Positions 34,321 through 47,641 of a DNA stretch of 51,926 bases are shown one piece after another. Origin of the DNA: Lingula anatina (lineage: Eukaryota; Brachiopoda; Lingulata; Lingulida; Lingulidae); the NCBI RefSeq assembly GCF_001039355.2, contig NW_019775571.1, positions 263,782-315,707 on the forward strand, written 5' to 3'. Numbering within the stretch: position 1 is the stretch's first letter; every line of letters begins with the position of its first letter. Below the pieces are notes generated by a model. That model saw only the letters and a list, made by a program, of their open reading frames with translations. It ran no database searches and had not been told where the DNA came from. Made by a program: the position numbers and the translations under genes.

Positions 34321-37300
34321 TCCAAGATGCGAAACACTTACTGGTGCTAGCAACGCGAGCCCCTGTAACAACTTTCATTGATTATTGGACGTCCTAACAG
34401 TCTTGTTTTTTAAGGACACAACTTGTCTGCACAATAAAAAAATGAGAATGTGGAATGGTAATGAAGAGCGATTTACTGAATATAAGAGGAATACAATCTA
34501 ATAATGTACTCGAGCATTTTATATATTGGGTCACGGATATGGGTCAGGTGTAATTGTATTTAGTAAGTTTTATTTTTTTCACTTATGACAGTGAAACATT
34601 GAATTCCAATAGCTTAAGAGAAAACTGACTTCAGTGCGTGATCATTTATAATTCCTTTAATGTTCAATTGAATAAGATTAATTGTGGTTCTGTGTGAACA
34701 TTAATTTTTGTCTGCCTCAACAGTTATTTTAAACATTTTAAATAGAATATCCAGTTGCTTTATCCACATTTAAATGCAGATAGGTTTTTGCTCGCAAAGC
34801 ATTGGTATTACCAATACTTATGGTCGTCTGTGTTTTATTTCAATTTTAGTGATGTAGTCATTTTTCAAATTTGTGCTTTTGATGATGTGGAGATGTTCGT
34901 CAGTATAGCGTTTGAGAAGATCATAATCCGCACACTTCCTTCAACTAACCCTCACATCTTTGTAAAATCCGACTTGATGTAAATGCTTTTACATGAAGCG
35001 GTTTTACACTGATAGCTTGTGCAAAATCTATAATGAAATATTTTACTTTTGAGAAAATATTTCATTACTGTACTCAGTCTGCTCCTCGTGAGGGATGGCT
35101 GGGTGCACACAGTCATCTCTCAAGATTGAGGTTCGCACATTACTAACATACTAATACACCTGTATTATGATTTTCTCAAGTGCTATATTTGACAAATATA
35201 TCCAATTCATCATATATGCACCTTTTTTTTCCTCCGGACCCAAAAATTCGTATTGAAATTTGCATGGACGGTCATACAGTGTAATGTGAAATAAAATATG
35301 TCGAAGCAAGCTTGCCGTATTTTTTACTTGTATCATACTGGTAGTTAGATTACGTTTGAGAAACTTCTATTCGATTGTGTCAAAGTTTAATATCAATCAT
35401 TGATGCGTCTGGGTAATACTCGTATTACCTGAACTTTTATATATTTTATTATGAGCGAGAACTATCCAAGTTTTGATGTATGCTTTCAGTTACTTTGTTT
35501 ATGACTTCATCCCCCTAGATGAAGTAAAATTAAGCTTCAGTTTGTGTTAAGACTAGTATATGTCTTGATTGTCTTCAGTACCTTTTTCAGTAGGCTTCAT
35601 CTTGTGTACCAGTATAACGTATGTAGAGAATAGTTTGTAGTCACAAGAAAGTTTATTCAAACGCACCATGCTGTATAAAACGGGGCGATATTTATAAACT
35701 TTAAAAAACAAGTTATATTTTTAGGACTGAAGTATCCGGGCGTGGGCATTTTCCCGGCATTCCCCACGAAGGGTTTAGATGGGTTTTTCCCCACGGCCCG
35801 AGGGCATCGGGTACTACCATGTATTGATTCATTGCGTTTACATGATTCATTAATGATTACTGAAGTACTGTTGAAATTGAATGTTACTGTATATAATAGT
35901 TAAATAAAACTTTGTTCTCTAATTTTTATTTTTTGTTAAAAAACGAGGCGTGTACAGATGGCAAAATAATCACCAGACTTTTGCACGCGGCTCGTTTAAT
36001 TATCAGTCGAAAATTTTCAATTTCCCCTTCTCACTTGAACCTAATTCAAGACCTGGCGATTTCTGTCACGTAGATTTCTTCCATAAAACTAGGCAATGTC
36101 CAGGTAATAAAATTGATTTTTTGGATTTGGAAATAAAACTGCGGTGTTACGTAACTTTTTCTCCAGGCGTAACTAGAGCCGATACCTGGACTATCCCGAG
36201 TCGTATTAGAGCCCTTAGAATAAACTATATTAGATAAATATATCCCGCTGTAAATGTAAGAACACAACACCTCTTGATGTTAGTGAAGGGGTACATGTAC
36301 ATTAAATATAGGGGCGTATCCAGGATTTCCTAGAGGGGGGTTCGTTTTTATTGATTCCCCCACCCCACGAAAAAAAAGCACTTTTCAAAATTCAGTGTGT
36401 TGACGGAACGATTCGAATCAAGCATTAAATAAATTAATTGTAAATTAATATATTAACAATAAAGTCATTAAATTCCCGATGCAGGACTCGCATATTTTTC
36501 GATATGTAATAATTTTTGTCGCATACTCGATTGACGGACCACATCTAAGATGATCTCGCGACATAATCAGCTATGGCTGTGTAAAGAAAAAGATCGAAAG
36601 TAGGTCGATGGCATTTAAAGTCAAAGCCTCCCAGGGCCCGTTTTGGGGCACTTTTTACTCTAAGTACAGAATTACTGTTTAAATATAAAATTCTGCATAC
36701 TTCAAGATGACTTATTACCGTTTATATCCACTCTAAGGCAGCCAGTTGGGACATTTGATGCCACTCGCGCTTTGCCCGTCTTGGAAACATATTTCGATCG
36801 TTATATTTCAAATGAATGCAGCTTCACGTTATAAGTTGAACCATCTTTTAACCACCATATTATATTAATCTATATATCAGTGATGTTAATGGCTATAGAG
36901 CGAAGTCTCTATTAAATGTTACTGGAAAATTGTACACAAAGATTATTAATAATAGTACTTATTGATAATAGTATTTATTAAAATGGCGAATGAAAATAGA
37001 AAATGTAACGAAGACGACTGATATAATTGTATTTGAAAGAAATACATGTAAATAATTAGAAGAGTAGCCGTACGCCTGCATGGCAAAATTTCACAGCTGT
37101 GTCGTGACCCGTTGAACGTGATACTTCTACAATATTAAGCCATCCTACTGACAACAAACATGGACGAATAATACGAATTTGCATTTTCGTCTACGCTGCA
37201 AAATACCTGATTTAATACAAATCTTAGGCCTACCATAACCAAAAACCAAACTAGCATCCTAACTAGCCTTATTATTAATTGTACTCACAATTATAAAGCC

Positions 37301-37657
37301 ATGAAACGGGCAACGTTTTGTTAACAAAGCGACATGAACATTCATATAGTAGCAAAGAGAGAAGGAAGGGAACATCGTTTTTCTTTCTTTCTCGATTTTG
37401 ATCTCTCTCTTCCCCCATCCAAAATTTCTCCCGCGGTTGCACAGTTGTAGATAATATCATATTATGAGTAAAATAACAAAATGAATAGAAATTTAAAACA
37501 AATCCGAATACCGGAAGAGCCTGCGGGTGCTGTTTTCTTATAGATATCATCATCAGATAGATTAATGTGCTGCAGCAGATACATCATATGCGCCGGTGGC
37601 TCCCGGGCTGCATAAGAGTTATAAATCTGATCCTGTATAAATGTGATACTGTATCGA
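34321..37657. other. Intergenic region without a supported gene
   Basis: AT-rich. A GC-richer patch (35730-35825) and a GGGGCGTATCCAGGATTTCC tract followed by a G/C-rich stretch (36309-36365) look like pieces of dispersed repeats. The latter resembles ends of hAT-like non-autonomous elements common in invertebrates. A diverged copy of the 29321 segment is at 37050-37109. Open frames are short and unconvincing. Confidence 0.4.
37050..37109 (+). repeat. Diverged direct repeat, copy 2 (partner 29321-29376)
   Basis: AGAGTAGCCGTACGCCTGCATGGCAAAATTTCACAGCTGTGTCGTGACC is the diverged counterpart of 29321-29376. It lies about 0.8 kb upstream of the first coding exon of the repeat-exon gene. Confidence 0.45.
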
Positions 37658-37665
37658 TGACGTCA
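37658..37665. promoter_or_regulatory. Palindromic CRE/ATF-type site TGACGTCA
   Basis: A full 8-bp TGACGTCA palindrome about 245 bp upstream of the ATG of the repeat-exon gene. This is a CREB/ATF consensus. Function is inferred from position only. An 8-mer occurs by chance at roughly this density in 50 kb. Confidence 0.3.
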
Positions 37666-37909
37666 CACTAAACTCGTAACGGGGCGTTGTCATGGCCCCA
37701 GTGTCGTACCTATTGTTGATACCCATTGTTCACAACAATACTAACGTTTGCCATATTATTAAAACTATTGTAAAAGTTGATGTCATAATGTGCTGACATG
37801 ACAGGTAGTGACATCACAGAATAGGTCATTTCCATAGATATCGTTTACGAATTATGGATGGTTATAGTGATGGACAAGATGAATCAGTTATATTTTGAAA
37901 TAATTTACA

Positions 37910-40900
37910 ATGCGAAGTAGCTCGTATCATCACAACAAAATAAGAATACTCTTATTTGAAGGGTTCTCCTTTGAAGAACAATGGGACAAAATCAACAGTG
38001 GTCATATTATGATGGTATGTTTCGCTATGGGACTGCTGCTAGCATGCTTCTTTGCCTTTGTAAAAGGTAAGTCAGCCTTCACTGATGTTCAAAACTATTA
38101 TCCTAAAAATATGCCTTATATCATATTATATCATGCATTTTTTGTCACTTTTTAAAATATTATGTCCATGTAGTTTAGGTCTTATGTGAACGAAACCCTG
38201 AGAGTCGGAGAGCTGACCGTTTCCATGTGTCAGAACCTCAGCCAAAGAACTGCTGGTGACATATATCCTCTGTGTCACCATGCTCCCCCGGGTTGTCTGA
38301 GTAATTTTATTTTCATATTCCCTCTTGCTTAAGCATACTGCCCCCAGAGCAGTAGAGAGCTGGCGGCATTACATTTATCTAAGTGTGCTAAGCCGTCACT
38401 CTCAGAGTGGATGGTAATATCAATATGATGGGGGGTCCGGTTTTTTAGGGATTGCTAGGCCTCGGATTGCTAGGCCGACACTCACCTCCTCCGGGTTCGG
38501 GACACGCTTGTTGGCCTCGAAAAAAATGGTGTTTTGGAGGGCAAATGGCGCCATTTGGTACGGTTTAGAACTATAATTTCAAACTGAGTGTCAATGAACT
38601 GGTTCTAATGCCAATTTTATATTTATATGGGATAATCTAACAATCTAGACCCCAGGTATGAGAAAACTGGCGGTCATTTGACATTTATTCAAAAAGGTTC
38701 ACATTCGTCATCCGTACAGTCTTGTGACGATTTTACAGTTTAAACCTGCGCGTCTCTTTGCCCTTTAATCAGAAAGGTGCTGGCTATCATTTTATGAAAA
38801 AAAATAACGTGTGTTATTTATTTCTTTTCAGTTTACTGTCTCAAGAAAAAGCAAAGAAAACAAGGTAGGAGTTTAAAACCTGTACTATAGATCAATCTAT
38901 ATATTCCTCTTATTTATCTAGATGAGAATATTGTTCGTATTTATTCACGTTTTATGAGTTCAGATAAAGGCACATGTAGCTAAGTGCTCCTTTTAAATCC
39001 GGAACAGGAGGTGCATATTGGTAACATTTAATCAAGTTCGCACTTTCATAAAAAAAATTGCTAAGTTTTTTGGTCGTTGATGCAGTTAACGTGTTGTTGC
39101 TCGATTATAGCCACCCGCAAAAGAACCGCTGCTAAGACGCACCGCTACAGGAACAACCGTGCGGTCTTGTTGAGACGGGTAAGATTTAGTAAAACAACAG
39201 CACTGGTGTTCTTTTCTTACGATAGGACAATATACTTTTAAGTATATTTAAAAATATGCTGCGCCGGTCAAGCTTGGTTGATATTTTTATTATCGTATAA
39301 TATTTTCAAATCAAAGCGAATTTCATTTGATATTTCCAGCATTATGCAATGGTATATAGAACTTGAAAAGGGAATGCTCTTTGCTTAATCTACGGAAACT
39401 AATTATTTAATTTTACCAGGCAGAATTAAATTGTGCAGATGATGAATATTTCTGATAAAGGCACATTTCTAAACATTTAGCCCCACGTTCATGTTGCACG
39501 GACGAGAAAATTAAAAGACATGAAAGTTACATGTGTGCATGGAATTTGCAGAATTGTTTTCAAGATAAACAAAATCCAGAATACCCTTGTGCAGGTACGT
39601 TTTCTCATAACTGAAGTGGACGTTAGCACTTAGATGATAAAGAATTTATAGTTTGCTTCATTGATAATATACAGATAATATTTGACAATATTTGTGGAAA
39701 AAAAACAGGTAGATATGTGTCAGAAGTAAAACGCCTATAATTATTTCACTGTAGGTTCATTCCCTAGTAAAACGGCACATAGAGGAATGGCAGAACCAAA
39801 GGGTGATTGCGATTAGAGAGGTGAATATTCTGGTTTAAAGGAATGACATAAGTGTTTCTACCTCAACTTATTGTTTTTATAACAATATTCTTCAAGTCCA
39901 ATAACAGAACATGCATGCTGAATGGTTATACAGAATGAGAATGCTAAGTATTAGATTTTTCGGTGGACGGATAAGGTACCTGAAAGTTGTTATGACCCAC
40001 ATAGAAAACCTTTTTTGGTCTCCCAAACATGAATATAATAGGCCAACTAATCATTCAAGAAGACACGATAGTATATTTAACATCTGATCAAACTTTCAAA
40101 TGACAGCTATTTTCTTTTCAATTCAGCCCCACGTTCACGTTGAACAGCTACGGAAATTAAGAGACCAGGAAGTAACTCGTTCACTTGAAATATGCAAGCA
40201 TATAATCAAGGTTGACAAATTCCAGAACATCCGTACACAGGTATGTTATTATTATTATTATTGAAATAGTTGTGAATACTATGACGATAACTTGTTTGAT
40301 TTATGATAAAATATTGTTACAATTTACAAAGTCCATTTCAAAGACAGATGAATATATGTCATAAGTCATGTAATTCTTTCACTGTAGGTCCACCCCCTGG
40401 TAAAGTTCTACTTACAAGAATGGCAGAACTCACGGGTCGTAGTGATCAGAAAGGTTTGTATTGTGATATAAAGAGATAACATATGCATTAAAACTTGATG
40501 TTGAGTGATAATATAGAATGAGATGGAAGGCTGATAACCTTCAGATTATTTTTTACGGAGGAGCGGATAGTGTTATGACAATTAAAATCACAGGCTACTT
40601 TTCGTGTCGTCCCATAAAATAATATAATAGGACGACTTATTAGTTAAGTTCACCTTAAAATCTATGTGCAAATTAAACAGCAGATCATAATTTCATATGA
40701 TACTTATTAATATACTCTTCTCAATTCAGCCCCACGTTCAGGTTGAACAGCTACGGAAATTCGGAGACCTGGAAGTAACTCGTTCACTTCAAATATGCAA
40801 GCACATAATCAAGGTTGACCAATTCCAGAACACCTGTGTGCAGGTATGTTTTATTATTATTATTATTATTGAAATAGATGCGAATGCATAGACGATGAAT

Positions 40901-43900
40901 ATTTATTTGATTGATTATAAAATACTTGTAAATTATCCAGTGTGAATCTTTTAAACAGATGTATATATCAGAGGTAATGTAATTCTTTCTGAAATACATG
41001 TTTTTATGAAGACATAGCAGTCTTGGTGAGTGACCAGTTATTCAGAACTAAACCATATAATTAGAAATAACATAAAATAGGTGGGGAAAATCAGATATGA
41101 TACCTTTAACCAAGGGATGTTTATTAAATTGAAAATTGCAGAATATATGGGGTTTAAAAAAGAATAAATCAAAATTTTCGAATTTAGGTGAATAATTTGA
41201 TTGTTCAGCATACCAAAGAACCAATCACGGCCAGAGTCGTCGTCCAACAGACTGGCGGGAAGGAAATCGAGTTGGGAGATCAGACCCTTCTCACACTACA
41301 GCATCAGATCGAAATCTGCCATATTTCAGCCTCTCTAATATACGTTGATCCAAGCATCATTTTATCAAGACGGCCCGGTAGACGAAGACATGCATCATAC
41401 AGCATAGATGTAACAGATCCTACCATTTTACTGATTGGACATGTTACTAAGGAACAAACATCAAAAGAGACGAGAGAGCCAAATGTCGGGAAGCACGGGG
41501 TTCCGGTGGTTCAGCGTCTTAGCAGAAAAAAGCAGATTAAATCCAGCCCGAAAAACGGGACAAAAGCACCACAGGTACTACAATAAATGGAAGCAAATAG
41601 TTATAGTAAATAACCATATGATAAAACTTAAGGACAGGACCCAGTGACGTTATATCATTGCGACTAATGTCTCTCTCAGTTTAAGAAAATAACTAACTAA
41701 TGATATTTGGAATGTGTATATTCAATTTAGTGACTTTTTTATATGCATTACAGGTGGCGGAACCTCAGCCCGCTGTAGCCAAAGACAGTTTATCAAAAGT
41801 GCGAAAAGAAACACAGAGAAATGAGGGAAAGAGAAACAAAAATGCTAAAAACCCCGATATTCCAGTGGTTAAACACCTTAGCAAGGAAAAGATTAAAAAC
41901 ATTGCCAATAGGGTCATAGACCAGGTACGATCTAAAAGAATTATCAGAAATATTGGATACTTAACGTCTGTTTAAAATGATTTTATAACATGCTCATGTT
42001 AAATTAATTTGGTGCAACGGGCGAGGTTAAGGTAAGATACAGGTCTCATCAGCGTGGTGTCATTGCGACTTTATGTTCCTCTCGGAAAAGAGAATAACTA
42101 ATAACTAATGTTTGGAATATGTATAGTTAATCTAGTGATATTCTTATTACAGATGGAGAAAAAGAAATCCCTCAATCTACCATCAAAAAAACATGCAGTG
42201 ACCAATGCTAGCTTTTTAAAAGTGCAAAAGGACAAGAGTTTAAAGGTTGCTTCTTCGGCAGATGAGAAGGACAATGACCTGTTTAACCTTTCTCTTGTAA
42301 CCCAAGAAGCTGTAATGGAAAATGGCTTTTTTCAATTGCTCAAATATGATCCAACAAAAGAGACTGGCGGTGTATCTAAAATTCCAAAATCTAAGAAGAA
42401 GCGTGGAAACGGAAAGAAACCAACTATTTTGATGAGAACTTCTTCTCTACCCAAATACAAGTTCATGCCACAAAACTCGGAGGCACCACTTCCTGAAATG
42501 CCAGCACCTAAAGTTACAGCTGTGGGCGACACCGAGCAACATAGGTCCTTCTGTCCGACACTTCCAACAGTGGCGAGCAAACCCGAATACAATGCTGAGG
42601 ACAGCATCAATCAAAATGTGAAGAAAGAGGACTTAGGCCCTGTGTGTGAAGATCCGTGCATCCTGAATAGAACATCTTTTGCCTCTGAACAAATAAAGAT
42701 TAAACCCACCTTGCCAGAAACTGAGGTAAGCAATTAAAGAAATGACCCCCATCTTTTCCTTTAAGCAGCTTTGCCTGCTGTGATATAAGCGATAAATTAG
42801 GTATCATGAGTTATAATACATATTGTTATTAGCAACATTCTTAGTTTTTCTTTAAACATATCTTATGCTGAAAACGTCCGTTATAATTCACTATTTTTCA
42901 TTTAACTTTTCGTCTTTTTAAAGTACCCGCTGTACATATGATCAGTAAATTAAGCCAATATCAATTATTGATGTCTTATGATAAAATTTTGTTCATTAAA
43001 GGTTTTCATCTTTATAAAGAACTTGTATGCGTGATTATTAACAAGCCATCATTAATTATTAAGGCAAAGACCACAAAAAGCCTTATGAAAAAACTGAAAC
43101 CAAAGAGTTAAGTGAACCAGGCGTCTCCAAAGCCAGAGTTGTTACTGTTGACAACAAAAAACAATTGATAAAAAACACATATGGCAAAAAAGATGTAGCG
43201 GATAGTCTCCATCAAAATGCGAAGAAAGAGGGTTTGGGTGCTACTCCTAACATCCCGTTCATCCAAAAACGCTCCTCTTTGACAACGAAACAAATTAAGA
43301 TTGAAGTCACTTTGCTGGAATCTGAGGTAAACAATTGATGACAGACACCATTTCCATTTAGTTAATAAACATACGTTTCTGGCGTTCCTTAAACCAGCTT
43401 AATTTGTCATATTTGCATCTTCTATTAGTAGTGGTACATTTCATACATTTCATGGCTAATAAATACATAAGTCCTGAAAGTAATTTTTGTCAAAATTTTT
43501 GCTTAAGAAACTTTTGAAGAAAAACTGTCAATGATCTTTGGTTCATTTTTGCTATTTCATCATTTTCAGAACTTGTTATTTACTTGATCATTAATGAACA
43601 CTTACTGATAATGTTTGGAATATGTATATTTTATATTGTGACATTCTTATTACAGTTGGAGAAATCGAAGACCTCCAATCTGCCATCAGAAAAATATGTT
43701 GTGACCAAAGCCAGCTTATTAAAAGTGCCAGAGGACACTCATGAGTTCGACACAGCAGCTCTGGCAGATGTAACCAAACAAGCTCTAACAGAAAACGACT
43801 TTCCTCCTTTGGCCAAATATGATGCACCAAAAGAACCAAAAGAGACTAGTAATGGAAGGACAACTCCCAAACAAAGGAAGAAACGGGGGAACGGAAAGAA

Positions 43901-46900
43901 ACCAATTGTATTGGTGAGAACGTCCCTGCCCAATTACAAATTTATGACACAAAATTCGCAGGGACCCCCTTTTGAGAGACCGGCACCTAAAGTTAAAGCT
44001 GTGGCCAATGCCTTGCAACGGGAGTCCTTCCATCTGACACTTTCAACTGTGGTGACTAAACCCGAATACAATGCCGAGGACTACGTCAAACACTATGCGA
44101 AAAAATACGATATGGACCAAGTACCCTGCATCCAAAATAGTACATCTATGTCCTCTGAACAATTATGGATCCAACCCATTAGGCCGGAAACTGAGGTAAG
44201 TAATTCAGGAAATATCACGTCTTTCACTTTTAACAGCTTCGATATAGTTGCATGCTCTGTTATAAAGAATGAATTGAATTTCATGGGTTATAATACATAT
44301 ATTGATAAAATCAACAATATTAATGTTTCTCATGAAATCTACTGCTGAAGAGGCACGTTATAATCTTAAAGCTTTTCATCTTTATAAACGCAATTGTATA
44401 TTTGATCACCTATATGCCATTATCATTCATTGCTTTAGGCAAAAAACACCAAAAGCCTAATGGAAATACCTAAAACCAAACAGGTAAGGGAACCAGGCGT
44501 CGTCAAAGCCAGCGTTGTTACCGTTGACGAAGAAAAACAGGTCAAAAGAAGCACTGATGACGGAAAAGGGGAAGCAGATAGTGTCAATCAAAATAAGAAG
44601 AAAGGGGGACGAGAAACGAGTAAATTTCCGTGCATCCAAAAACGTTCCTATTTGACAATGGAACAAGATAAGATTGAACCCACTTTACAGAAAACTGAGG
44701 TAAACAATTACTGACACACACACTTTTTCCTCGGGTTATAACCGATTGTTTCTGAAGTTAATCTTACCAGCTATTTGTGATATTTGCATATATTTAATAA
44801 TAAGTGGTACTATGCATTTCTCAGGGTCATAAGTACATAAGCTCTTATAAGTAATTTTGGTCGATATTTTTTTAAATTCTTAAGATAAAGACCTAATTGT
44901 GAACTTTGCTTCTTAAATTTGTTTTCATTCTGTTGTAGAACTTGTTATTTATTTGATCATTAATGATAAATATAGGCCAAGAAAATCCAGAGCTGTTTAC
45001 AAGTAGCTGAGACAGAACATGCAAGAGAGCTTGACATCTTCAAACCTGAAGTTCCTATGGTTAAAGACAAAACACAGTTTGATAGCAGCACGAAAGAAGA
45101 CAGGAAAAAAGAAACACCGCAAAGTCAAAGTGAGACCATGAGTCTTTCTGTTTCTCCTGTGGACATCGATCCAAGCATTATTTTGCTAAGACAGAGTTTC
45201 CATGGAAAAACACTCGTCTTCCCTGACAATGTCGTGTCCTCCATCATAGAAGACTTGATAGACCCTAGCATTTTACTGATGGGACCTGTATCTAAAGCAC
45301 AAACATTGGAAGGGACGGAAGAGCTTAATTCCAAGAAGCACGAAGTTCCAGTGGTTGAACATCTCAACAGAGAAAAGCTGGTTAAAACCAGTCCCCTGGA
45401 AAACAAGGTAAAAATCCTTCTTTAAATGAAAGGCGATAAGTCTCGTAAATTGCATATTTGGCGGTTGTAGGCTTTTTTCATTCTTTTGACTCGAAAGCCG
45501 TCGTTTCCTAAAAATAATTTTAAGCATGGCTATTTTAAATGAATTGGATCAGATGTCTGAAACTCAGGTGAAACTTACGTACGCCCTTTCTCGATGAAAA
45601 AAAAAACTTCTAGTAACTTATAATATTTGGAAAATTTTTATGTAAGAGACTGACATTTTTTTATTACAGGGAGAAAAATCCACGTCCCCCAATCTAGCAG
45701 AAAAAGAAGTTGCGGGAGAAGTTGGCTCTTTGAAAGTGCGAGAGGACACAGTTTTTAAGGCAGCATCCTCGGCAGGGGTCACACTAACAGAAAACGACTT
45801 TCCTCCTTTGGCCAAATATGATGCATCAAAAGAACTTAAAGAGACTGGCGACGAAAGGACAACCGCCAAACAAAGAAAGAAACTTGGAAACGGAAAGAAA
45901 CCGATTGTATTGGTCAGAACGTCCCTGCCTAATTACAAATTTATGACAGAAAATTCCGGGGGATCACATTTTAACATACCGGCACCTAAAGTTACAGCTG
46001 TGGCCGACTCAGTAGAACAAAGTTCCTACCATTCGTCACTTCCAACTTTGGTGAGCAATCCCGAATACAATGCGAATGACCGCGCCAATCAAAATGCGAA
46101 GAAAGTGGATCTGGGTCAAGTACCCTGCATCCAAAACTCCAAGCAATTAAAGATTGAACCAATTTTGCCGGAAACTGAGGTAAGCCTGTACACATGATCA
46201 CTAAATTAAACCAATATCAATCATTAAAATGTTATGATTTGATTTTTTTTCATTAAAACTTTTCATTTTTATAAAGAATTTGTTGCACGCTTGATTATTT
46301 ACAAGCCATTATTAATTATTAAGGCAAAGACCATAAAAAGCTATATGGAAATCCCCGAAACCAAACAGTTAAGGGAACCAGGCATCGTCAAAGCCAGCGT
46401 TGTTACTGTTGACGAAGAAAAACAGGTCAAAAGAAGCACAGATGACGGAAAAGGGGAAGCGGATAGTGACAATCAAAATACGAAGAAAGAGGGACGAGAA
46501 ACGAGTAAAATCCCGTGCATCCAAAAACGTTTCTCTTTGACATCGGAACAAATGAATATTGAAGCCACTTTACTGGAAACTGAGGTAAACAATTAATGAA
46601 ACATACCCTTTCTCTTTAGGATAAAAGCAATCGTTTCAGATGTTCATTTAACCAGCTTTGTGATATTTGCATCTTCTATTATTATTGGTACAATTCATTT
46701 CTTGGGTCATAAATACATACATGTACAGTGCACTCTTTTAAATAAATTTTCTCAAGATTTTATTTAAAAATCTGATGATGAAGACTTTAAATTTTTATTT
46801 GATTCATAAATAATTTTTATTCTTTTTTATAACCTGTTATTTTCTTGGTCATTAATGATGCAGTTTCAATTTAACTATAGGTCAAGAAACCACAGAGCTG

Positions 46901-47581
46901 TTTACAAGAATCAGAAACAGAACAGCCAGGAGAGATAGACATCCCCAAAGACGAAGTACTTATGGTAAAAGACAAAACACAGTTTGATAACAGCACGAGA
47001 GATGACGGGAATGATGAAACATTACAAACCCAAAGTGAGACCTCGACTCGTTCGAATTCTCCTTTAGACGTCGATCCAAGCATAATTTTGCTGAGACGGA
47101 GTTTCGATGAAAAACCACTTGTCTCTCCAGAAAACGTCGTCTCTTTGAGCAGCTTAGATTTGGGAGATTCGAGTATTTTATTGTTGGGACCTGTATTAAA
47201 AGAACGGGCATCAGAAGGGGAGAGAGAACAAAATGCTGGGAACCACGGCATTCCGATGGTTGAACCTCTTCACAGAGAAAAGCATGTTAAACCCAGTCCG
47301 ACAAACGGAATAAAAACTAAGGTGCGACATTAAATAAAAAACAAATGATATCATAAATTGCATACTGATTGTAAGTTCGCATTATTATTATTTTGTCATT
47401 GTTTTCGCTCAAAAGCCATCGTTTCTTTTTTATTTGATCAATACTGATCATTTTTAATGAAATGGATGATATGGCCGAAGCTCAGGCTAAGACAACAGAT
47501 AGGGATCAGTGGCGTGCCATTTTGAGCAACGAATGCCACCCTCGGATTGAGGAAAATAACTACTAGTAACTAATAACATTT

Positions 47582-47641
<60 letters not shown>

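Noticed and set aside
35950-36237. 95-codon plus-strand open frame
   Set aside because: No recognisable protein, no splice signals, and composition like the surrounding intergenic DNA.
38190-38420. Possible foldback element in intron A-B (CCTGAGAGTC ... CACTCTCAGAG)
   Set aside because: The inverted match is only about 8-9 bp and no target duplication was seen.
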